A DNA stretch of 64,000 nucleotides, taken from the NCBI GenBank assembly GCA_026225945.1, contig JAMJFZ010001133.1, positions 6,840,501 to 6,904,500 on the forward strand. Reading direction: 5' to 3'. Numbering within the stretch: the first letter of the stretch is position 1; each line of letters begins with the position of its first letter. A program made the position numbers and the translations under genes. The stretch comes from Cricetomys ansorgei (lineage: Eukaryota; Chordata; Mammalia; Rodentia; Nesomyidae). Below the pieces are notes generated by a model. The model saw only the letters and a program-made list of their open reading frames with translations. It was not told where the DNA came from and did not search any database. Below are positions 23,316 to 33,490 of this stretch, piece after piece.

Positions 23316-25276
23316 AGATTTTCTAATGAATGCTTAAAGCAGTATTTCCACACAAAGTAATTTCTATTGTATAATTTTCACAAAAATTACGTGAAGAAAG
23401 GCTTACTTTGTGGATACCTTTCAGAAGCTAAGGAAATCAATTAGAATCTTATCTCTTTCTTTTGCTTTCTTCCTTCCACACTCATCAAGAACCTTTACCT
23501 ATTAAAAATTAATTAAATTAATTAAAAATTAATTAACCCCTGCCACTATACCCATCCCTTGATGGGTGAAAATTATAGGCAATATCCTTGCATTCATAAC
23601 AGAGAGCTACAATGAAAAGCATACATTTCATAAGGCTCAGTTTATTTTTGGTGCTCCTCATACTGCACAAGCAGTTTTGTGTGCTTATGTATTAATTACA
23701 TAGTGACTTAGCCTAAAGTAAACTTGACGATGAGCCTAATTACCTACACAGTTTGCTTTAATTTTTCCCTCTCCATCTTAGTAAATGGATATAAAGCTGC
23801 TGTGTAGAAAATGGGATAAATAGTAGGATCGTTGCTCATTAACACTACAAGATAGATGCTCTGATTTTAAAACGTAAGTTAAACCTGTGGGTGCATTTGT
23901 CATAAACTGCCTGCACAATAGGTAGATTGCAAAGAATGCCGATTGTTTTGCTCCTTAGGAGTCCTTTAATGTGGCCTGGAGGAACCACACAAATACACTT
24001 TAGCATTTCTTTTCTTCTTCTTTCACCTTTTAGAATACAGATGTATTTCTGGAGTAAATCAGTGCCCTAATGATTTCAGGGGATTGTTTTTTCAGTGTTA
24101 CATTTTTAAAAAGAAGAAGAATTGTAATCATCAATTCACATCAGTTTTTAATTTTTCAAAAAGTGTCTTAACAATTCATACAGGGTGTATGTCAGGGCTG
24201 CAACTTTAAACAGCATTTTAAGTGCTTGCATAAGAAGTCACAACATCCTTACCTTGAATCAAAGTGCAAAAAGTATGCTCTGGTGGGAGTTGTACAGTGT
24301 CCTACATGAAGGGAATGATTCATGAGTACTGTACTCCTTATAAAACTAGCTTGATCTCACCATTTCAGAAGAAATGGTAGAACTGTCCAAGGAAGGTGTT
24401 CTGAACCAGTAGCAAGATACCCCTTCAAAATCTTAGTAACAGTCTGGGGTAATCTTCGACAGCTGGGTGCAGTTAGGATTTGTTCCGGTGGTGACAATGT
24501 GGAATACGCCAACACAGGGCTTATTGCCACTTATCCAGCAGGGGCATGAAATGAGGTGACATGGTAATGAGTTGATACAAATGACTTTTGCAACTTTCAC
24601 AGTGCTACCAGGCTGAGGCAGGCAATCAGAGAGAAACTATTGTCTGCCTTTGACGATGGTTTTAATGTGCTCCATTTGATTTAGTACTGCTGGTAGGCAG
24701 AATGTAAAAGGAAAGTAGGTCATTGCCTCTTCACTTTGCTAAGATAACAGGGCGCCACTCACCTGCTTTATCCTAAGAGTTATATTTGCTTTCACTGCTG
24801 ACAAAGATATATATTTGGAGCTCAGACTCAGGCTGTGCTTTGTAAATATCATTGTGAAATACTGCTAAGAATAGTTATTAAGTGATAATAGAAAGGTCTA
24901 ATTTAGAAGAAATTACAATGCTTTAATGTAAAAATAAGTTATATATCCCACATCTGTATATGCTGTCATATGGATAATAAACATTTCGTCTTAGGGATTT
25001 GTCCAGTTGTACGAATCTGGTAGAGTTTATGCTCACAAATGAATGCCAGACTTTTTATAAGTCCTGTGCTACAACAAAGTTTTAATTGCTAATGTTTTAA
25101 CAACATGTATGAAAAAAATTACATTTTTGTAAACTACTTTAATTTCACCTTGTAGTTTTCATAAATTTAGAACAATTAAATTGCTTAAGTAGATGATCCT
25201 GCTAGTAGAAAAAAGTGCATCATGGTCATTAATCCAATTGTTTATTATAAAATTTAAATTATCTAGTATTCTCTTG

Positions 25277-25277
<1 letters not shown>
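23316..25277. other. Repeat-poor stretch, candidate conserved non-coding DNA
   Basis: Nearly 2 kb without a recognised transposon. Two homeodomain-type TAATTA sites lie at 23693-23698 and 23737-23742. No credible exon is seen. The stretch at 24380-24760 is somewhat richer in GC than its surroundings. Constraint is inferred from repeat absence only. Confidence 0.4.
23501..23536 (+). repeat. 20-bp AT-rich tandem repeat, 1.8 copies
   Basis: ATTAAAAATTAATTAAATTA at 23501-23520 is followed by an exact repetition of its first 16 bases at 23521-23536. Rich in TTAATTAA cores. Confidence 0.9.

Positions 25278-25315
<38 letters not shown>
25278..25315 (+). repeat. (TG)n microsatellite
   Basis: Perfect (GT)n run abutting the 3' end of a probable antisense SINE. 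Confidence 0.95.
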
Positions 25316-25316
<1 letters not shown>

Positions 25317-25490
25317 TTTGCATGTGAGTGCATGTTACTACTGTATGCCTGTGGAGAACATAGGACTAGTCTCATTATGGAATCTATCCTCTGTTACTAC
25401 CTTCTAGTTTTCAGAATTTGGATTCAGGATTTCAGGCCCATGGGAAGTTGCCAGTACTTTTCAAGTCATCTTGCTGACTTTTGTTAATGT
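25316..25490 (-). mobile_element. Probable B2-superfamily SINE, antisense, diverged
   Basis: GCCTGTGGAGAACATAGGAC, GGATTCAGGATTTCAGGCCC and CAAGTCATCTTGCTGAC parallel the reverse complement of the SINE type at 19020 (GCCTGTGGAGGCCAG, AACTCAGGTCATCAGGCTT, TGAGCCATCTTGCTGGCC). Highly diverged, so the call is tentative. The adjoining (TG)n tract matches the usual tail position. Confidence 0.5.
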
Positions 25491-26197
25491 AAGTCCAGTC
25501 TCTTCTTGCAGATCTTAATGACTTTTATTATAGATTTCATATTATATAAATGTATATAAAAATTAACATCAACCCATTTTGTTAAGGATTTTTTAATATT
25601 TCAAAAATTGCTTTTAAATAAAATGATATTTTATAATGATTTTATGCATGTATGGTGTTTTGTCATTTATCATAACAGCTAGATACATTTTTGAAACCTA
25701 TGTTCAAAATATAGTATCAGTAGTACTGGAAAATCCGAATGCTTACATTTATAACTTCTAGAAAATGCTTTTAAATGATTTCTGTATATCTTCCTTTGTT
25801 TATAGTCTAAAGAGAGGTCTGTGTAAAATGAGTTAGGCAGATGTTGAGTGCTCCTTTGTAGGCTGGTGGGATACAGTTACTGCTTCATAGTTTAGAACGT
25901 ATAAGAATGCTACTAGCAAAGCTTCTGAGCATGGGTCTGCTATGACAGGCAGCACAGCCTGGGACAAATTGGGGACAGAGCTACTGCTGCTGTCCAGCAG
26001 CGCCCCTGTCCTCTTGCTATCCTGTGGAGAAATTATATTTCCTCTGAAAAGAGCCTCAGCTATTTACACTCCATTGACAGCTTCCCAGTCAGGGACAGCC
26101 AGGCTTTATACATTCATCATAATGAGAGATTTTTGTTTGATGTAACAGCTTGGCTGGAGACAGGAGCTCTGAGACTTTGGAAGGGAAGTTCAAACCC

Positions 26198-26226
26198 CAA
26201 TTGTCCTTTTGTGTGAAGGACAATTG
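26198..26226. repeat. Perfect 11-bp inverted repeat, 7-base loop
   Basis: Arms CAATTGTCCTT (26198-26208) and AAGGACAATTG (26216-26226) are exact reverse complements separated by TTGTGTG. Each arm holds an ACAAT/ATTGT core, the SOX-type recognition core, in opposed orientation. Confidence 0.9.
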
Positions 26227-26375
26227 ATCATCTTTGTTTCCAAGTATGAAAGAAGGTAATTTTCTATATAGTAAAATTTAGGAGGCAAGTAAAATTCTAG
26301 CTCAATAGGCTTCTATAAAATATAACACTCCAAAATAGCACATGAAATATTAAAACATGATAGAACCGGGTTTAC

Positions 26376-26399
26376 GAAAAAGAAAAAAAAAAAAAAAAA
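26376..26399 (+). repeat. Poly(A) tract
   Basis: A-rich run with one G near its start. No transposon is recognised upstream that would explain it as a retroposon tail. Confidence 0.9.
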
Positions 26400-27899
26400 C
26401 CTGAAGTGATGCTTTAAAAGGTAGAGAAAACTATGTTCTGAAGAAACTTGTATTAACAATTTACAATTAATTTCATGTATTTTGGGTGTCTGAGTGTTGC
26501 ATGAAATAATTGGAGAGATTATATCCCATATTTGAGGGTGTTAAGAGATGTATGGATTTAGGATACAGCCTAAGTGGTAACCCTAAAGTTTACTTTGGAG
26601 AGAAGGGTTCTGTGACAATACAGATAGGGGCCCTCATCCTATATAGAAAATGTTCAGAAAATGACAAGTAAGAATTCAAATTTATCAACCAGAACACATT
26701 CAAAAACAAATAAGGTTTAAACAGAAAAGAATATTGAACAGTAGATGAAATTATGCAGTTAAAAAAAAAGAAATCAAAAATGTATCACAGGTCACAAGGG
26801 TAATTTTATTTTTTGAAAATTTTTCCTTGCATGTGCACATGCTTGGTATGTGCTTGGAATGTAATAATTGTAATTTTTTACTGTGAGCTGTAGTATAATA
26901 TTTAATAAACTTTTATTCCATAGGCTAAACAAATGAAACATAGCATGCAACATGGTAGTTGGTTACGGATAAAAATGACCATGCATAAGTGAGACAAAAT
27001 AATAGATGGAGATGTTTACTTGTTTAAATTTGCATTGTACATTGGAAGGCCTGAGGACAAGGGGTTCTGGACAATCAGGTGTGACCCACATTCTGAATAT
27101 GACATCTCACCTTACTTCTTCATTATTAGTGTGGAGGAAATAGGTGTTGTGTTTCAGTCATCTTATTATAGACAGTTACTCATGTGGACAGTGAATGAAA
27201 AATAATTAGCAAAAATTCAAAGTCCTTTAATTTTTCAACATAGTGTTTATTTCTTATAGATTTGCCTTACTTATGCTAAGTTTACTAAGACTCCGGCCTC
27301 GTGTCATATAGTGTACAGAACAAATATTATCTATCAATTATATTCCAGTTTCTTGAAAAAAATCTGTGATATGGAAGATAAATATAAACAGATATAGAAT
27401 TTTAAATATGTTTATTACATATATACCATTCTTCCACAAATTTTATGATGTGTAGGAAAATATACATACATTAACATTGTAAACATTATTGTACTATGTG
27501 TTTAATAAAAATGTAGCACATTTAAAAGCAAATTTGCTAAAATGTCCAAATGATAGACAATTTACAGTATCATTGTAAATAAAATACCATTTGAAACATG
27601 TACTATTAAATTATTAGAATTTGAATTATGATTTTTAAAGACAAAACAAATTGTGATATGTAGAAGTTATAAAAGCATTTAACTGTGAATGTATTTTTGA
27701 AAGCTAAATAAGATATCTCTTTTGAATAGTGATTACAAATGTTAATATATGAAGTTATTACATACATTTTGATATATGATTCTTGTTGTACTTTATGTAG
27801 CATTAAATACTGTTCCTAAACACTCATTAAATGTTTTAAAAATGTGATTCCTTTCAATTAATTCATTCATTATTATTCAAAAATCCCTTTTCAAGTCAT

Positions 27900-28010
27900 A
27901 ATCCTTGACATTTTCCTGGTTTTATAGATACAAAACAATTATGGGCCAGAGAGTATATGTAACCTGCCGTGTCACCCAGTCTGTGAGCTCATAATCTACT
28001 GTTAGCATAG
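27900..28010 (+). mobile_element. MIR-like core, highly diverged
   Basis: TTTTATAGATACAAAACAAT, GGGCCAGAGAGTATATGTAA and CCTGCCGTGTCACCCAGTCT parallel the MIR core (TTTACAGATGAGGAAACTGA, CAGAGAGGTTAAGTAACTTG, CCCAAGGTCACACAGCTAG). Ancient and short. Confidence 0.45.
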
Positions 28011-29169
28011 AGTCTAAATAACTTCATTTCTTGATTCAAATTGTTGATCAGATATTTGCATCTTTATCAGATATCTTCAAGTCTTTAATTTTTACTAAAA
28101 TACTCTTACAATTGTTTAAGTATTAGTAATACAAGGAAAGGTAAATAGAAACGTTGTGAGTAAACTTACTCCTACAAGCCTTTGTTTTTCACCATAAGAC
28201 ACTAGATGCATCTAAATTTGTGCATCAGAAAAGCAGACACAGCATTCTGAGAATTAGCTAACAGTTTAATAACCAGTATGTATATTGAACTTTTCAAAAG
28301 GTAGAACATAATTTAATTTTAGTCATAGCTGTCAAGTACCAAAGGCCACGAATGAGATAATAAATTCAAAAGAATATTAAAAATTAGATGCCTTAAATGA
28401 GTAGCAGGCAGATGTCAGTGAGATTAATAAGTTATTAGATTTCCGTGATGCAGCACACTCAGAAACAGTGACCCTCTCTACATTACCTTTTTGCATATTA
28501 ACTTCGGAAACTTCCGCGCTTGTTTTGATATGGGCTGCTTGGCTCAGCTTCTCTTGTCAAACATACTATCTTTTCTTGATAGCCTGCTGTTATGCAGTTT
28601 TTAAAATTTATCTTCTCAGATTTTATATTTCTATTGATCAAGATCATTTTCTCTTTAGCCCCGGGTACACGATGTGTAAATATATTAATTTCTTAATTTG
28701 TGTTATGCAAAAATTAAATATAAAGTTGACACACTTAGTAAATAAACAAATGGTGTACATTGTGAATGTTTATACTTATTTCATAGACAAGTTAATGACC
28801 CAAAAAATACTTTTAAAGCTGAATAGTTGGTCTATTGATTTAATCTCTCCCAAGAAAATTCACAATAGTTCAACTAAAAGTTTTTAATTTTTTGATGGCA
28901 CAAAATGATATGTGTTCAGTAGAAACTGTATTTTGAAAGTGGGTTCATTGCATGTAGATGTGGAACTCTCTTGAGATGCATGGTAATGAATTGCAGTACT
29001 TATTATCTGTGTGATTACAACATAAAAAAATTGGTTCCTTACATGGTCTGTATTGCCAGTGATTTCTGTTAATTACTTGGTGTGGGTTTACATCCCATGT
29101 TACAAAAGGTCTATTTCAGTGTATGCACGATACATTCATTAATTTTTTAGGAAATAGATTTGTTTTCAT
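28011..29169. other. Non-coding stretch, nothing recognised
   Basis: Contains the 139-residue plus frame at 28468-28887, which begins at a GTG codon, has no known domain and is rich in Leu/Ile/Phe from AT-rich sequence. No repeat assigned. Confidence 0.4.
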
Positions 29170-29345
29170 TATGACTTGACATGAAAGATTCCCCAGGCTT
29201 GTGTATTGATGATTTAATCCCCAGCTAGTTACTTTACTAGGAGTTCTGGAAATTTTAGGAGATGGTTCTTCTTTGCAGGGAAGGAGGAAGTTATTAGGAG
29301 AATACCCCTAGAGGTATATCCTATCCCAGATCTTCACTATAGGTC
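29170..29345 (+). mobile_element. Possible decayed LTR/MaLR-like repeat
   Basis: CCCCAGGCTTGTGTATTGAT, TTTAATCCCCAGCTAGTTAC, GGAGTTCTGGAAATTTTAGG and AGGAAGTTATTAGGAG resemble a dispersed mammalian repeat that I cannot name. Low confidence; listed so that the similarity is not lost. Confidence 0.3.
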
Positions 29346-29896
29346 CCAGTTTGCTGTGTGGTCATCCTTGGATGAGCAATTCTTTTAGCCACATGCTGGC
29401 ACTGTTTTTAATGTACTATTTCACACCAGACATGAAGTGATGGAGCCAATAAAACATGGATTAAAACTCACAAAATTCACAATGTCAAATAATTTTTCTA
29501 TTCTTAAAACTGATTTCTTAGACATATATAATGGTGGTGAAAGTCCAGCAAACAAGATAAGTGTTTATGCTCAACTGAAGAACACTGTACATGTTCATAG
29601 CTCCTTTAAGACTTCTTCGTCAAGTATAGAATGCTTGGTTGGTATAAATGCATTTCACTTTTGATACATTTGAACTAATGTTGACTTCATTGGGTCATGA
29701 CTTCATATAAGATCAAGGATATGCATATAATCATTTTTCTTGGTTTCCACTTTTTTATATATAATATGCTGGCAAACTTATTCTGTTATGTTCATGTAGG
29801 TGGACATTACGAAATATTCAACATGGTTATAGGAGAACATTTCTTGAGCATGTTTATTTCCTTATGCTAGTAGTTCCTGAGATGAAAAAAAATATC

Positions 29897-29940
29897 GAAA
29901 TATATATATATATATTTTTTTTTTGAAATATATATATTTC
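29897..29940. repeat. AT-rich hairpin region
   Basis: GAAATATATATATTTC at 29925-29940 is self-complementary, and a second GAAATATATATA arm starts at 29897, with a T-run between them. Confidence 0.85.
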
Positions 29941-30563
29941 AAATCCTTTCTTAAAACAAGCATTCCGCTTATTAATACTTTAGCTCTGTCATTTAAATGG
30001 AAAACAAACCACTATGGTTATATTTTTGTTGATTAATAGGTCAGAAGACCATGTATGACAGCAGATTCTATAAATACTACAATGATTACCAGAAATTATT
30101 GAGGCTGTAAGATACTTCCACAACATTGGGACTTCTTAATTCATAAGATTTAAGCATGAGGTCTTGAACTTTCTTTAATAAATTCTGTCACTGTACCAAA
30201 AAAGGATTAGAATAGATGGGATGTAGTTAAAGGTTAATGTTTGCATGTCACTCAGCTCACAAATAAATGTTTTATTTCTCAGAGTATCTTGAATTCCAAT
30301 ACAATGAATAATTAATTCAAAAATAGATAATTATTAAAGGTCATAGGAAAATGGATTTTAAAGCATTACTTTTACTAGAATTATATAAAGAATTTATGGC
30401 TAGAATGACTGCTTAGATCTAAGGTTTCTACCTACAATTAAGCTGAAGTGTGTTGAGGGAAAAAAAAAAAACTGTTGGCTTGTGTTTGATTGCCATTATA
30501 GGACTCCAGAAAAAACTTATAAGACTTTTGGTTATTTGTTTATTTTTATGTTTAATGCTTCTC

Positions 30564-30585
30564 TGTGTGTGTGTGTGTGTAGTGG

Positions 30586-30626
<41 letters not shown>
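30564..30626 (+). repeat. (TG)n and (TA)n compound microsatellite
   Basis: (TG)n at 30564-30580 followed, after AGTGGC, by a perfect (TA)20 at 30587-30626. Confidence 0.95.
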
Positions 30627-30628
<2 letters not shown>

Positions 30629-31104
30629 GATTTTACATTATTTTAGAAGTTTATTTGCATTTGATAATTATATTTCCTGCTTTCCTATTTTTAAATCCAT
30701 TACATTTTAATTTTGCTTCTACCTGATATTACAATATTCAAACATAAAGATGATCTCATATACCACACAACACTTACTGGCTTTACCAAAACTTTAGAAA
30801 ACTTTCAATTAAAGACAAATGTAACAAATGTGAGATTAAATTTATCATTAACTTATTCATAGAAAGGGAAAATCATAAGAGAAGAAATTTTCCACATCTT
30901 TTGATATTTTACTTGCTTTGGTCATTCCAGATTTGTAATGTGTATTCAATTCATGGAATATATTTTTAATTTAGTTTTCTAAATAAAAATTGTGGCATGA
31001 ATTTGGAATTTTAAGAAATGTAGTCATAACATTACTTATTGAGGTGGAAATGCCTAGTTTGTAAAGTCGCTTCTTGTATTTTTCTGAGATTATAATATAA
31101 TTAC

Positions 31105-31430
31105 ATCATTCCCCCTTTCTTTCCTCCTAAACCCTACCATATACCTATTTTTGCTCTCTTTCAAATTCATACTCTATAAAATTCATAGCCTCTTTTTTCA
31201 TTGGTTGTGGCTAGTTGTGCATATGTATATACATAAACATACATATTTCTAAAATCATAAATGTAATCTACTTAGTCTTTATAATGCTGTTTGTATGTAT
31301 GTTTTTAAGGGCTGACCACTTGTTATTGAATAACCAATTGGTGTGCTCCTATCTAGTACGACAACTTCTCCTATGCTCAGTATTCCTTATTTGCCTGCAG
31401 TTGGTGTGTATGTTTGAGATTTTTGGGGTT
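31105..31430 (-). mobile_element. L1 (Lx-like) 3' UTR piece, antisense
   Basis: CATTCCCCCTTTCTTTCCTC, CCTAAACCCTACCATATACC, TTTTTGCTCTCTTTCAAATT, GTTTTTAAGGGCTGACCACT, TGTTATTGAATAACCAATTG and TTTGCCTGCAGTTGG follow the reverse complement of a rodent L1 3' UTR. The pieces at 43255 and 61315 carry the same blocks in the same orientation. The 72-residue frame 31215-31433 lies inside it. Confidence 0.65.
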
Positions 31431-31795
31431 TAGATACACATGAATCACAAAAAGGAGCATTACACAATAACTCTAAATAGTTCAGTGCATGCTATGGGGT
31501 TAGCTGGTAGCTCTCCAATTGCATTTATAACCTAATCAACAGGAGTAATTCATGACTGGTCCTGGAACCCTAGCCAAATATGCAGGGCAATTGAAGTTAT
31601 GGAGAAGTTATGGATCTTGAAGGAGAACCTACAAACACCACTATAGTTTGGGAACACTCTGAATAAAAAGGAAGAAAATGAACATAAAATTGTAATGTAT
31701 CACATACACTACCATGTATTTATTTCTTGAAAAAACTGAATTACTTTGCATTATGGATTTGAATCCAATTGATATATTTTTTGGATGCTCTGCAT
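31431..31795. other. Non-coding stretch, nothing recognised
   Basis: No coding or repeat signal seen between an L1 piece and a B1 SINE. Confidence 0.4.
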
Positions 31796-31975
31796 TTCTT
31801 TTTTTATTTTATTTCATTTTATTTTATATTTGTTTTTCAAGACAGGGTTTCTCTGTTGTAAGTCTGACTGTCCTGGACCTCTCTCTGTAAACGAGACTGG
31901 CCTGGAACTCACAGAGATCCACCTTCCTCTGCCTCCCAAGTGCAGAGATTAAAGTTGTGTGTCACCACTGCTCAG
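31796..31975 (-). mobile_element. B1 SINE, antisense
   Basis: T-rich tail, then TTTCAAGACAGGGTTTCTCT, GTCCTGGACCTCTCTCTGTA, GACTGGCCTGGAACTCACAG, AGATCCACCTTCCTCTGCCT, AAAGTTGTGTGTCACCACTG. Close to full length and close to consensus, so relatively young compared with its neighbours. Confidence 0.95.
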
Positions 31976-33184
31976 TTCCTCAGTTCTAGTATGTGATGTG
32001 TCCTAGCAATTTAAACGTAATTCGGACCAAATTAATTACTCCAGACAAAGTAATATAATATTTCTATGTTAACCACTTAGGATAGAACTGTGGTGGTTTG
32101 GTCTACAGGTAAATAACTTCTTACAACTAGTTAGTTGTTTTGAGGCTTAAGCTGTCAAACAATTCATAAGAAACCAAGCTTATCTTTTAGTTTCAAGATA
32201 TATAACCCAATTCTTAAGAAATATCATTTATGTCATGTTTCCCCCACTGAGATATAAATGAGCATGTGTGCATGACAACTTAGTGCAATCTACTCAATAT
32301 TTATCCATTAGACATATAGAAAGTGATCAAGTAACATATTATGGATACAGAAATAATAGAAAATTAAAAATAGTTTAGAGAAACAAATTTGTCTCACAAA
32401 ACAAAACATTCTCTGGGTAGTGTATGGATGATATATTAGCTTATCAGTTCCTCAGTCATTTTGTTATAATAGTTCAACTCAATTGCAATTTTATGTAGAG
32501 TGGTCATTGTTAAAAAGGCAATGATAACTCAGAGTTGCTGATACATATCCATGGGCCATCAGCAAAGGTAGCAAACACCTTTACTTCCAGTATTCTCTAC
32601 TTTCTGAACATTGAATTAAAGGTGTGTCTACATTTTGTCCAGAATACACAAGCCTCTGAGTGGAGCCCCTAGAATGTAGACCTTAGCTTTCACATAAGGT
32701 TATTCCTCTGCAGCTAAACACAACACAACACGTTACAATAAGACAATGCCTGTGCCTTTTAAATGGTTTTCCTATGTGATTACTAAAGGTTTTTCTCAGT
32801 TTATTTCTTCAGTAATTTAACTATCCAAATATATCTTGTAATATAATATAATATATATATATAATATGCATATATTATATACATATACATACATATGTGT
32901 TGATATTTTTCAGTACTCTTTTACATGTGCAATATTTGGTAGCTTGCATACTTCATTCATTCAAATTTATTCAAAGTCAGCTATAATATGAATATATAGT
33001 ATGGTAATCCCTGCATATATGTAGGAGAAATAATCCTAGATCCCTAAAGCACAGCAAGTATCAAACACTATAAATTATTTTCTTTTTATCTCAATTAACA
33101 TTTATCACCGACTGTGATGATTTTTGTAATTTGAAGTGTGAGCATAAAGTGGCATGAGTTTCATCCTCACAATTTATTGAATAT
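31976..33184. other. Non-coding stretch with small inverted B1-like pair
   Basis: Mostly unassigned. A pair of inverted B1-head-like segments lies at 32568-32631, and an AT-rich TATAAT/TATATA stretch at 32838-32900. No exon seen. Confidence 0.4.
32568..32631. repeat. Inverted pair of B1-head-like segments
   Basis: GTAGCAAACACCTTTACTT (32568-32586) is nearly the reverse complement of AATTAAAGGTGTGTCTAC (32614-32631). Each arm resembles the CACGCCTTTAATCCC start of B1. The arms could fold into a stem of about 18 bases. Confidence 0.6.
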
Positions 33185-33490
33185 GTGAGTAGGTACGTGT
33201 GAATGTTTATGTGAATGCATATGTATTCACATGTGTATGTAGAGGTTGATCTATAAATTTGGATAGTGCCCCAAGAAACGTTGTTCTTATGCTTGCGAAA
33301 TGGTCAGTCATTGGCCTAGAGCTCACCAAATAGGCTAGATTTGACAGTGAGCCCTAGAGTTACTGCTATATCTATCTTCTCAGGGTTGGATTTCAATCAC
33401 ACACACTCTCACATCGATTCTATGGTTTGAACTCAGGTCTTCATGATTGCATAGTAATCACTTTACTTAATGAACTATCCCTTGAACCCC
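33185..33490 (-). mobile_element. RSINE1/B4-type SINE, antisense
   Basis: The plus strand shows TATGTAGAGGTTGATCTATA, TGGCCTAGAGCTCACCAAAT, AGGCTAGATTTGACAGTGAG, CCCTAGAGTTACTGC, TTGAACTCAGGTCTTCATGA, then TGAACTATCCCTTGAACCCC. This is the reverse complement of the B4/RSINE1 order: tRNA-like head, B1-like middle, CA-rich end. Strongly diverged. Confidence 0.7.

Larger units (their letters stand above)
25491..27899. other. Repeat-poor stretch, candidate conserved non-coding DNA
   Basis: No SINE or L1 recognised. The sub-region 25800-26240 is the most GC-balanced and contains an 11-bp perfect hairpin (26198-26226). A poly(A) run lies at 26376-26399. Frames at 25942-26145 and 27020-27205 show no domain. 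Confidence 0.4.
29346..31104. other. AT-rich non-coding stretch
   Basis: No transposon recognised. Holds two AT/TG simple repeats described separately. Frames at 29437-29664 and 30450-30710 have no domain; the latter passes through (TG)n and (TA)n. Confidence 0.4.

Noticed and set aside
24534..24547. CTCF-like CCAGCAGGGGCATG
   Set aside because: One G short of the core spacing and poor in the downstream part; too weak to call by eye.
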